Assembly: GCA_020849195.1 (NCBI GenBank)
Contig: JADLGT010000326.1
Span: 1 to 5,737, forward strand
Length of the DNA: 5,737 bases
Reading direction: 5' to 3'
Source: Bacteroidia bacterium
Lineage (GTDB): Bacteria; Bacteroidota; Bacteroidia; JABDFU01
Program-made: the position numbers and the translations under genes
Shown here: in pieces, positions 1 to 5,737 of the stretch
Layout: the number at the start of each line of letters is the position of its first letter
Numbering within the stretch: the first letter of the stretch is position 1
Notes under the pieces: generated by a model
What the model was told of the DNA's origin: nothing
What the model saw: only the letters and a program-made list of their open reading frames with translations
Database searches by the model: none

Positions 1-716
1 AGAATAAATTCGTTTTTATTTACAAAATGAAACAAGCTGCCGCTGCCATAAATTTCGCTGTTAGTTTTGTAGGGATTCTCTGCCCAAATCCAAAACAGAT
101 TGTGATAATAAATTAATCCGGCAACAGAATACAATAAAGTTCCGGTGAAAATCAGCAGACATGAAATATATTTTTTATTATAGATAAACACCAATGCAAA
201 TGGCACAAGAATTAAAAAACCTTCGGAACGTACATAGGGTAGAAAAGAGACAATAATTCCTGACAAAGCAAATTTATTTTGCAAACAAAAAAATAGTCCT
301 GCTAAAATAATAAGTGCGAACAGCGGCTCAGTTAAAGCCGAAACGAGTGTTACATAATAAATAGGTGCAAATAAAATAAAAACGGGAGCCATCCAAGGGT
401 TTGACAGATCAAGTTTTTCGGCAATTTTAAAAGCCAAGAATCCACTTAGAGTAGCACAAAATATATTAAATATACACACCCCTAAAAACCCAAATTGTGC
501 AAATGGGCTTATAAGCAAGGTAAAGAAGGGTTTCCCCCAATGGTCGAAAAATAGTTTTGGATAATTAAAGGAATAACGCGCAATTAAATAATGTTGTATG
601 CTGTCGCCACTCTCGTAAGTGCCGGTTGATAAAGCTGCTATAATGGTGGTGAAAACAAAAAAAATAATTAAAAGTGCGAAAACATATTTTTGCTGAGGGG
701 TACGACCGTAATTCAT
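1..716 (-). CDS. GT39-like (GT-C fold) membrane glycosyltransferase, C-terminus cut by window edge
   Basis: The frame opens at ATG 716 and stays open for 238 codons to the left edge, so the C-terminus is missing. It is strongly hydrophobic, with likely membrane segments near residues 11-30, 66-97 (one or two), 108-128, 130-145, 150-176 and 182-203. The first extracytoplasmic loop carries TYESGDSIQHYLIA (33-46), with acidic residues E35 and D38, followed by FFDHWGKPFF (56-65). An acidic loop of this kind followed by a W-G-K-P segment is typical of PMT_2/GT39-type transferases, which move sugars from polyprenyl-phosphate donors on the outer face of the inner membrane. RSEG at 163-166 also fits that family. 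The donor and acceptor cannot be inferred. It starts 12 bases after the ABC protein's stop codon, so co-transcription is likely. The family call is fairly good; a related polytopic membrane protein without transferase activity remains possible. Confidence 0.72.
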   Translation of the reverse strand, partial: MNYGRTPQQKYVFALLIIFFVFTTIIAALSTGTYESGDSIQHYLIARYSFNYPKLFFDHWGKPFFTLLISPFAQFGFLGVCIFNIFCATLSGFLAFKIAEKLDLSNPWMAPVFILFAPIYYVTLVSALTEPLFALIILAGLFFCLQNKFALSGIIVSFLPYVRSEGFLILVPFALVFIYNKKYISCLLIFTGTLLYSVAGLIYYHNLFWIWAENPYKTNSEIYGSGSLFHFVNKNEFI

Positions 717-728
717 TAGACGGCAATA

Positions 729-2576
729 TTAGGTCTGTGTGTTTTTCGCAGGGCTATTATCAGCCGAAGTATCTTCTTTAGTCAACCAATTTTTTTTTCT
801 TTCAATAGCTGCGTCAATGTCTTCTATGCTGCCTCTTGGAATTGAACGAATAAGATTTTGGGTATATTGTGTTTTAGGATTTAGGCATACCTCATCAGCC
901 TCTCCTATCTCTGCAATTTTTCCATGATTCATTACCACAATACGGTCGCTCATAAATTTTACCACTGACAAGTCGTGTGAAATAAAGATATACGAAAACG
1001 AAAATTCTTTTTTCAACTCGTTAAGTAAGTTAAGTACTTGTGCCTGCACAGAAACATCGAGCGCCGACACCGACTCATCGCATATAATAAATTGAGGATT
1101 AAGTGCAAGTGCACGGGCTATGCAAATACGCTGGCGCTGCCCGCCTGAAAATTCGTGAGGGTAACGGTAAAAATGCGACTCGTTCATGTTTACCCTGTTC
1201 AGCAGTTCTACCACTTTCGCTTTTCGCGCTTTATTGTTATGTAATAATTTGTGTACCTGCATGGGCTCCATAATTGCTTCGCCAATGGTCATGCGCGGGT
1301 TGAGCGATGAGTAAGGGTCTTGGAAGATGATTTGAATATCTTTTCGCAAAGATCGGAGTTCGTTTACCGGCAATCGAGTAATATTTTTTCCGCGGAAAAT
1401 AATTTCACCGGAAGTGGGTTCAATCAAGCGTAAAATAGTACGACCCAAAGTAGTTTTCCCGCAACCCGATTCTCCTACTAAGCCAAGTGTTTCGCCCGGA
1501 TAAACATCAAAGCTTACATCGTCAACAGCTTTTACATACGAGCTTGCTTTCCCGAATAATCCGTTCTTTATCGGGAAATATGTTTTAATATTTTGTAAAC
1601 GAAGCAAGGGTTCTTGTGCATAAATAGCCGAATGAAACTGCTTGCGATCGTCAGTTGTTATTACAAGCTTTTCGGTAACAGCTTCGATGGATTGTTGGCT
1701 TTCCTGAAGCATTCCATTTTCATCAACCTTCATAAAATCCGATACGGTTGGAAGCCAATGCAAGCGTTTGTTAAGCGGTGGGCGGCAAGCAAGAAGTCCT
1801 TTTGTGTAAGGGTGTTGCGGGTTAGTAAAAATAGTTCGTACAGGACCCTGTTCAACAATTTTTCCTTTGTACATCACTACAATTTTGTCGGCCAGTTCGG
1901 CAATCACACCCAAATCGTGAGTAATAAATAAAATACCCATGTGGTGTGTTTGTTGCAATTTCTGCATCAACTCAAGAATTGTTTTCTGAACCGTAACATC
2001 GAGAGCGGTTGTAGGCTCGTCAGCAATAAGTACCGATGGATTACACGACATTGCCATGGCAATCATAACACGCTGTTTTTGTCCGCCCGATAGTTGATGG
2101 GGGTACGAGTCGAACAACGACTCCGCTCTTGGCAATTGTACTTCGCGGAACAGACTAATGGTTTTTTCTTTTGCCTCTGCTTTCGAAATTTTTTGGTGCA
2201 ACATAATGGCTTCTGCCACTTGATTGCCGCAGGTATAAACGGGATTTAGCGAAGTCATGGGTTCCTGAAAAATCATGGCTATTTCATTCCCTCTGAATTT
2301 GCGTATATCTTTTTCCGAAAGTTTGAGCAAGTCAATAGCCCCGGATTCTTTGGAGTGAAAAATAATTTCTCCATTTGTAATTTTTCCGGGCGGACTGGCA
2401 ATCAGACGCATTACCGATAAAGCAGTAACCGATTTTCCGGATCCCGATTCGCCCACTATGCCTACTGTTTCGCCTTTGTTAAGCACAAAAGAAATATCAT
2501 TTACAGCCGATACAACTTCGTCTTCGGTTCGAAATTCGGTAATAAGGTTATTTATTTCAAGCAGTAAGTTATTCAT
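729..2576 (-). CDS. Double-ATPase ABC transporter subunit, dipeptide/oligopeptide (DppD-DppF fused) type
   Basis: This 615-residue protein joins two complete ABC ATPase domains and would power an inner-membrane importer for peptides, nickel or similar solutes. Domain 1 has Walker A GESGSGKS (42-49), Q-loop Q104, signature LSGGQ (162-166), Walker B VLIADEPT (182-189) and H-loop H220. It ends in the OppD-type tail NPQHPYTKGLL (252-262). A linker of about 60 residues leads to domain 2, with Walker A GESGCGKT (368-375), Q419, signature FSGGQ (476-480), Walker B FIICDES (496-502) and H534. Both sites look catalytically intact. The order OppD-like then OppF-like matches GsiA/YejF-type fusions. I chose ATG 2576; the frame extends upstream only to a TTG at 2591, which adds five residues and is less likely. 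No permease or solute-binding gene is adjacent, so the substrate is unknown. The tail after about residue 590 is polar and probably disordered. Confidence 0.95.
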   Translation of the reverse strand: MNNLLLEINNLITEFRTEDEVVSAVNDISFVLNKGETVGIVGESGSGKSVTALSVMRLIASPPGKITNGEIIFHSKESGAIDLLKLSEKDIRKFRGNEIAMIFQEPMTSLNPVYTCGNQVAEAIMLHQKISKAEAKEKTISLFREVQLPRAESLFDSYPHQLSGGQKQRVMIAMAMSCNPSVLIADEPTTALDVTVQKTILELMQKLQQTHHMGILFITHDLGVIAELADKIVVMYKGKIVEQGPVRTIFTNPQHPYTKGLLACRPPLNKRLHWLPTVSDFMKVDENGMLQESQQSIEAVTEKLVITTDDRKQFHSAIYAQEPLLRLQNIKTYFPIKNGLFGKASSYVKAVDDVSFDVYPGETLGLVGESGCGKTTLGRTILRLIEPTSGEIIFRGKNITRLPVNELRSLRKDIQIIFQDPYSSLNPRMTIGEAIMEPMQVHKLLHNNKARKAKVVELLNRVNMNESHFYRYPHEFSGGQRQRICIARALALNPQFIICDESVSALDVSVQAQVLNLLNELKKEFSFSYIFISHDLSVVKFMSDRIVVMNHGKIAEIGEADEVCLNPKTQYTQNLIRSIPRGSIEDIDAAIERKKNWLTKEDTSADNSPAKNTQT

Positions 2577-2667
2577 ATCTAAGTACAGCAATCAACATAA
2601 AGTTAAGTTTTTAGCTACAGATAATTTTGGTTTCTGCCGATAAATTTTTTCATATTGTACAACGGAA

Positions 2668-2685
2668 AGCTGTCAACATACAGCT
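2668..2685 (-). terminator. Small hairpin at the lipoprotein stop codon, possible weak terminator
   Basis: On the minus strand AGCTGT and ACAGCT form a perfect 6-bp stem with a 6-base loop. The first arm overlaps the TAG stop of the lipoprotein gene. Only a short TTT follows, so it is a poor intrinsic terminator; it might instead affect mRNA stability or attenuate read-through into the ABC gene. The rest of the 107-base gap (2577-2683) holds nothing stronger than a one-mismatch TAnnTTTG-like element at 2598-2605 on the minus strand, without a matching upstream box. Confidence 0.25.
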
Positions 2686-3256
2686 AATCCTGTTCGTCGT
2701 GAATAACAAGTGTTAACTTACCGCGTTTGTACGTAGGGCTTTCATCGGCTAATGCTATGCGGGTTTTACCCATTCGCCCAATGGCAGTCCAAAAATAAAA
2801 ATCGCCGTCAACCAGCGCCTGCCCATATTTTTTTTCAAAATATTTTTTAAAAACAGCAAACAGATCGGCAGCTTCGGGTTCGTTCAACAAGTAGATGTCG
2901 GCTTCAATACTGTTAAGTCTATTGTTTGGAAGGTAATATGCAAGGGTGTAGGTTGTTACCGAGTCGAGATTCAATTCGTAGAAAAGGTAATTTACACCAT
3001 CGTTATTGTCTTCTTCCTTGAGTCCATTCGGCTCTATGGTTTTAATTTGTTCTTTAGTTAATCCCAAATCCATACCTCGAAATAAGCCCGAGTCGGTTCG
3101 CATCAGTTGTTCAAACGATTCGCCATATTCGGCTAAGGGCGATTTTTCGCAGGAGCAAGAAGCTAAAAAGTACAGCATAAATAAAATGAAAGAATTATGT
3201 ATGAAAAAAGGTGATACAGCTTTTTGTGGAAAAGAGTAATTTTTATTTTTTTGCAT
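2684..3256 (-). CDS. Uncharacterised lipoprotein, about 190 residues
   Basis: I do not recognise this protein. The N-terminus has a basic stretch, a hydrophobic core (residues 22-31) and a lipobox LASC ending at C34, so it should be a lipoprotein cleaved before C34. A second cysteine at C36 is less well placed. The residues after the cysteine are not the acidic run usually linked to surface export in Bacteroidota, so a periplasm-facing location is more likely. The mature part is soluble. RGMDLGLTKEQIKTIE (60-75) faintly resembles the start of SmpA/BamE-like repeats, which is only suggestive. Later come an alternating, probably beta-rich stretch (88-124), an amphipathic helix rich in K and F (128-144), and DFYFW (152-156). 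ATG 3256 was chosen because the next Met, at residue 27, would destroy the signal peptide. It lies 29 bases after pdxA and is probably transcribed with it. Confidence 0.85.
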   Translation of the reverse strand: MQKNKNYSFPQKAVSPFFIHNSFILFMLYFLASCSCEKSPLAEYGESFEQLMRTDSGLFRGMDLGLTKEQIKTIEPNGLKEEDNNDGVNYLFYELNLDSVTTYTLAYYLPNNRLNSIEADIYLLNEPEAADLFAVFKKYFEKKYGQALVDGDFYFWTAIGRMGKTRIALADESPTYKRGKLTLVIHDEQD

Positions 3257-3285
3257 TTTAATTTCTCGTTTATAGTTGAACGGAC

Positions 3286-4341
3286 TTATTCTTTTCGCAA
3301 TGGGGTTGACTTGAGCGGATTCGACGAAATTTGTTTGTATTCATTCCGTTTTCTGAAAATATCGATGGCAACATAAATGGCTTTACGGAACGATTCTTCG
3401 GAAGCCATGTTTTTTCCGGCTATTTCGTAAGCCGTTCCATGGTCGGGCGATGTGCGTATTATGGGTAAGCCGGCAGTATAATTTACGCCATTATTAAATG
3501 CAATAGTTTTAAATGGAATTAGTCCCTGATCGTGGTACATGGCCAACACGCCATCGAACTGCAGATAAGTTGAGTTGCCAAAAAAGCCATCGGACGGATA
3601 GGGGCCATAGACCAAAATATTTTCTTCTTTCGCTTTACTAACAGCCGGCATAATCAGCTGATTGTCTTCGTTACCAATGGTTCCGCTATCGCCGGCATGG
3701 GGGTTAAGTCCAAGAACTGCTATGCGTGGCTTTCGAATGCCAAAATCTTCTATCAATGTGCGATTAAGCGCTAGTATTTTTTTAACTATTTTTTCCGTAG
3801 AAATATTTTCTGCCACTTTTGCAAGTGGTATATGCCCTGTAACAAGCGCTATTTTAAGTGTATCGGATACCATGAGCATAAGCGCTTCATCGCGACCACC
3901 GCCAAATTTTTTATCGAGGTATTCGGTGTGTCCTTTAAACGGAAATTCGGGCGATTGAATAGTGTGTTTGTTAATAGGTGCAGTAACAAGCAAATCTATT
4001 TTCTGATCTGTAAGTGCTTTGCAGGCTGATTCCAGCGATTTTAATGCGTACTTACCGCTGCCGGCAGTTGGCTTGCCCAATTCAATACTTACTTCTTCAT
4101 CGTATAAATTAAAAAGATTGGGTTTTTTAGGATTAATCTGATCAATATCACGTACACTGTTAAAGCTGAAATCTTCAATGCCTAATGTTTTGCGATGATA
4201 CGATGCTGTTTTTTGCGAACTGAACAGCACAGGAGTACATAATTCCGTCATGGCAGGATCGAAGAAAGTTTTAATAATTACTTCCAAGCCTATGCCGTTT
4301 ATATCACCCTGACTTATTCCGACACGTATTTTATTTGACAT
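3286..4341 (-). CDS. pdxA: 4-hydroxythreonine-4-phosphate dehydrogenase PdxA
   Basis: This cytoplasmic enzyme oxidises 4-phosphohydroxy-L-threonine with NAD(P); the product decarboxylates to 3-amino-2-oxopropyl phosphate, which PdxJ uses to make pyridoxine 5'-phosphate. The length, 351 residues, is normal. The N-terminal loop is QGDINGIGLE (11-20), the Bacteroidota counterpart of GDPAGIGPE. The three metal-binding histidines are present at H170 (GHIPL), H215 (NPHAGDSG) and H270 (MYHDQG). Their spacing of 45 and 55 residues equals that of E. coli H166, H211 and H266. Substrate-binding residues are also kept: H138-T139 (GHTEYL), K278, N287 and R296, with RTSPDHGTAYEIAG at 296-309. The enzyme should be active. 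It is the first gene of the minus-strand run, and its start faces mqnC across 119 bases. I found no convincing promoter box for it in that gap. Confidence 0.97.
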   Translation of the reverse strand: MSNKIRVGISQGDINGIGLEVIIKTFFDPAMTELCTPVLFSSQKTASYHRKTLGIEDFSFNSVRDIDQINPKKPNLFNLYDEEVSIELGKPTAGSGKYALKSLESACKALTDQKIDLLVTAPINKHTIQSPEFPFKGHTEYLDKKFGGGRDEALMLMVSDTLKIALVTGHIPLAKVAENISTEKIVKKILALNRTLIEDFGIRKPRIAVLGLNPHAGDSGTIGNEDNQLIMPAVSKAKEENILVYGPYPSDGFFGNSTYLQFDGVLAMYHDQGLIPFKTIAFNNGVNYTAGLPIIRTSPDHGTAYEIAGKNMASEESFRKAIYVAIDIFRKRNEYKQISSNPLKSTPLRKE

Positions 4342-4388
4342 ATTTGAGTGATTAATTTTTACTACTGCGAAATAGAATCATTTTATTT

Positions 4389-4421
4389 TTTGTGAAGTTA
4401 GTCAATATGTATTTACATTTA
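4389..4421 (+). promoter_or_regulatory. Candidate Bacteroidota-type promoter for mqnC
   Basis: TTTG at 4389-4392 and TACATTTA at 4414-4421 are separated by 21 bases. This fits the Bacteroidota pattern of a -33 TTTG box and a -7 TAnnTTTG box, with one mismatch in the last base. The downstream box ends 39 bases before the mqnC start codon, implying a leader of roughly 30 bases. The region is A+T-rich, so a chance match is possible. Confidence 0.4.
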
Positions 4422-4431
4422 CAGCATACAA

Positions 4432-4444
4432 TATAAAGTTTATA
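4432..4444. repeat. 13-base palindrome in the mqnC leader
   Basis: TATAAA and TTTATA flank a central G, giving a perfect inverted repeat with a one-base centre. It lies between the candidate mqnC promoter and the start codon, where an operator could sit. The loop is too short for an RNA hairpin using the full stem, so DNA binding would be the likelier role. It is entirely A+T apart from the centre and could be accidental in such DNA. Confidence 0.3.
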
Positions 4445-4460
4445 ACAAGCCGTCCGTTTC

Positions 4461-5585
4461 ATGCAGGTTAGTTCACTTTTAAATAAAGCTTTAAAATTTG
4501 AGCATCTTTCTATTGACGAAGGGGTATTTCTTTTCAGTCATGCTTCAACTGCCGAGCTAATGTTTGTTGCTCATGAACTCAGAAAAATTCAAGTGCCAAA
4601 CAATAAAGTAACTTGGATTATCGATCGCAATGTAAACACCACCAACGTTTGTATTGCTAATTGTAAGTTCTGTAACTTTTACCGAATACCCGGACATAAA
4701 GAATCATATATTACCGACATAGAAACCTACAAGCGAAAAATTGAGGAAACATTTCGTTACGGAGGCGAACAACTGTTGCTGCAAGGGGGGCACCACCCCA
4801 ATTTAGGCTTACAATTTTATGTCGATCTGTTTAAACAATTAAAATCTTTATACCCACAGCTCAAGTTACATTCGTTAGGTCCTCCCGAAATAGCACACAT
4901 AACCAAACTTGAAAAGTCAACACACGCTGAAGTGTTGAAAGCCTTAGTAGATGCCGGCTTAGATTCGTTGCCCGGTGCAGGAGCCGAAATTCTTAATGAT
5001 CGTGTTCGTCGGTTAATTTCTAAAGGAAAATGCGGAGGCCACGAATGGTTAGATGTGATGCGCACCGCACACAGACTTAATTTAACAACATCGGCCACCA
5101 TGATGTTCGGCCACATTGAAACTGTTGAAGAGCGTTTCGAACATTTGGTGTGGATACGGCAAGTGCAAGATGAAAAACCAAAAGATGCTAAAGGTTTTAT
5201 TGCTTTTATTCCGTGGCCATTTCAAGACGATGGCACATTGTTAAAACGCCACAAAGGAATTAAGAACAACGTTACCGGCGACGAATATGTACGCATGATA
5301 GCCATGAGCCGAATTATGTTGCCCAATATAAAAAACATTCAGGCGAGCTGGCTTACCGTTGGCAAACAGGTAGCGCAAATTTGCCTCCACGCAGGAGCCA
5401 ATGATTTTGGCTCTATAATGATTGAAGAAAATGTGGTTTCGGTAGCAGGGGCGCCCCACCGCTTTACCTCGCAAGGCATACAGGACGCCATACGTGAAGC
5501 CGGTTTTGAACCACAGTTGCGAAACCAGCAATACCAATTCCGGCAATTACCCGTAAATATTGAGCAGCAGGCGATTACCTACTAA
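4461..5585 (+). CDS. mqnC: Cyclic dehypoxanthinyl futalosine synthase MqnC (radical SAM)
   Basis: MqnC converts dehypoxanthinyl futalosine to its cyclic form, a step in the futalosine route to menaquinone, in the cytoplasm. The 374-residue length is normal. The radical-SAM cluster motif CxxxCxxC is C64, C68 and C71 (CIANCKFC), followed by NFYR (72-75), as is usual in this family. Other family blocks are LLLQGGHHP (105-113), HSLGPPEI (137-144), LPGAGAEIL (170-178), GHIETVEER (217-225), FIPWPFQ (249-255) and GANDFGSIMIEENVV (312-326). The IPWPFQ block favours MqnC over the related MqnE and CofH. There is no Shine-Dalgarno sequence before ATG 4461, as is common in Bacteroidota; this ATG gives the normal N-terminal helix region. 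The gene is divergent from pdxA and precedes a PpiD-like gene with its own promoter. No other menaquinone gene lies in the window. Confidence 0.96.
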   Translation: MQVSSLLNKALKFEHLSIDEGVFLFSHASTAELMFVAHELRKIQVPNNKVTWIIDRNVNTTNVCIANCKFCNFYRIPGHKESYITDIETYKRKIEETFRYGGEQLLLQGGHHPNLGLQFYVDLFKQLKSLYPQLKLHSLGPPEIAHITKLEKSTHAEVLKALVDAGLDSLPGAGAEILNDRVRRLISKGKCGGHEWLDVMRTAHRLNLTTSATMMFGHIETVEERFEHLVWIRQVQDEKPKDAKGFIAFIPWPFQDDGTLLKRHKGIKNNVTGDEYVRMIAMSRIMLPNIKNIQASWLTVGKQVAQICLHAGANDFGSIMIEENVVSVAGAPHRFTSQGIQDAIREAGFEPQLRNQQYQFRQLPVNIEQQAITY

Positions 5586-5588
5586 CCC

Positions 5589-5603
5589 AATGCCAAGCAT
5601 TTT
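5589..5603 (+). terminator. Possible weak terminator hairpin after mqnC
   Basis: AATGC and GCATT form a 5-bp stem with a three-base loop just after the mqnC stop codon, followed by two more T residues. The stem is short and the U-tract minimal, so termination here is only a possibility. Its position between mqnC and a separate promoter is what makes it worth noting. Confidence 0.22.
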
Positions 5604-5613
5604 GAATCCAAAG

Positions 5614-5643
5614 TTTTATATTAACCTAAGAATCTTATCTTTG
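5614..5643 (+). promoter_or_regulatory. Bacteroidota-type promoter for the PpiD-like gene
   Basis: TATCTTTG at 5636-5643 is an exact match to the Bacteroidota -7 box TAnnTTTG. The -33 side is weak: TTTT at 5614-5617 lies 18 bases upstream, against an expected TTTG at about 19-21. The box ends 28 bases before ATG 5672, giving a short leader of about 20 bases. The PpiD-like gene therefore probably has its own promoter rather than depending only on read-through from mqnC. Confidence 0.5.
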
Positions 5644-5671
5644 TCATCCTTAATTTTAATACCATAAACCA

Positions 5672-5737
5672 ATGAGTACTTTAGCAAAAATCAGGAATCG
5701 TGCAGGTTTGCTCGTTACTGTTATCGGCGTTGCATTA
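5672..5737 (+). CDS. PpiD/SurA-N-like peptidyl-prolyl isomerase, N-terminal 22 residues only
   Basis: ATG 5672 opens a frame that runs off the right edge after exactly 22 codons. The visible part begins MSTLAKIRNRAGLL and continues into a hydrophobic stretch VTVIGVAL. A short basic N-terminus with the pattern LxKIRxR(A/G)xLLVxVIGxAL, leading into a single membrane anchor, is characteristic of the large PpiD-type periplasmic foldases of Bacteroidota, which carry a SurA-N-like chaperone region and parvulin domains. Those domains lie outside the window, so the call rests on the anchor segment alone. An exact TAnnTTTG box stands upstream, and an A-rich sequence precedes the start. A different membrane-anchored protein cannot be excluded. 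Confidence 0.62.
   Translation, partial: MSTLAKIRNRAGLLVTVIGVAL

Noticed and set aside
1074..1091. Walker B of the second ATPase domain reads CDES rather than DEP
   Set aside because: The catalytic glutamate is present, and OppF-type proteins vary at the following residue, so this does not signal an inactive site.
1614..1931. Open frame of 105 codons on the plus strand
   Set aside because: It lies fully antisense to the ABC ATPase gene, has no recognisable protein features, and its residue make-up is what antisense reading of that gene would give.
2577..2591. Upstream TTG start for the ABC gene
   Set aside because: It would add only five residues; the ATG at 2576 gives the usual N-terminus of such ATPases and is a stronger start codon.
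2598..2605. TAACTTTA on the minus strand as a -7 box for the ABC gene
   Set aside because: It has one mismatch to TAnnTTTG and no TTTG-like box at the right distance upstream, in A+T-rich DNA where such matches are common.
3662..4029. Overlapping plus-strand open frames inside pdxA
   Set aside because: They are antisense to conserved PdxA motifs and have no independent support.
5448..5457. Ten-base G+C palindrome GGGGCGCCCC
   Set aside because: It falls in codons for the conserved AGAPHR segment of MqnC, so protein constraint explains it.
4817..5546. Two open frames of about 100 codons on the minus strand inside mqnC
   Set aside because: Both are antisense to a well-conserved radical-SAM gene and show no family motif or start context; they are shadows.

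Overview
The window looks like ordinary chromosomal DNA from a member of the Bacteroidota, probably a free-living Bacteroidales or Marinilabiliales-type organism; the order is a guess. The signs are A+T-rich intergenic DNA, starts without Shine-Dalgarno sequences, a TAnnTTTG-type promoter element, a PdxA with the GDINGIG version of the N-terminal loop, and a PpiD-like N-terminus of the Bacteroidota type. No tRNA, rRNA, CRISPR array, insertion sequence, phage gene or toxin module was seen. No stretch longer than about 120 bases lies outside a gene.

The left three quarters is a run of four minus-strand genes. Reading in their own direction, they are pdxA (4341 to 3286), a small unrecognised lipoprotein (3256 to 2684), a double-ATPase ABC protein of the dipeptide/oligopeptide type (2576 to 729), and a GT39-like multi-pass membrane glycosyltransferase cut by the left edge (716 to 1). 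The gaps are 29, 107 and 12 bases. pdxA with the lipoprotein, and the ABC protein with the glycosyltransferase, are probably each co-transcribed. The 107-base gap holds a small hairpin and may separate two units.

The right quarter is on the plus strand. mqnC (4461 to 5585) encodes the radical-SAM cyclic dehypoxanthinyl futalosine synthase of the futalosine route to menaquinone. It is divergent from pdxA across a 119-base region that contains a candidate promoter and a 13-base palindrome. After an 86-base gap with a clear TAnnTTTG element comes the first 22 codons of a PpiD/SurA-N-like periplasmic peptidyl-prolyl isomerase, cut by the right edge.

Functionally this is a housekeeping mixture: vitamin B6 synthesis, quinone synthesis, periplasmic folding, peptide or nickel-type import, and cell-surface glycosylation. 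I see no convincing new system. The most useful leads are the uncharacterised lipoprotein behind pdxA, the ATPase subunit with no permease beside it, and the implied futalosine pathway.
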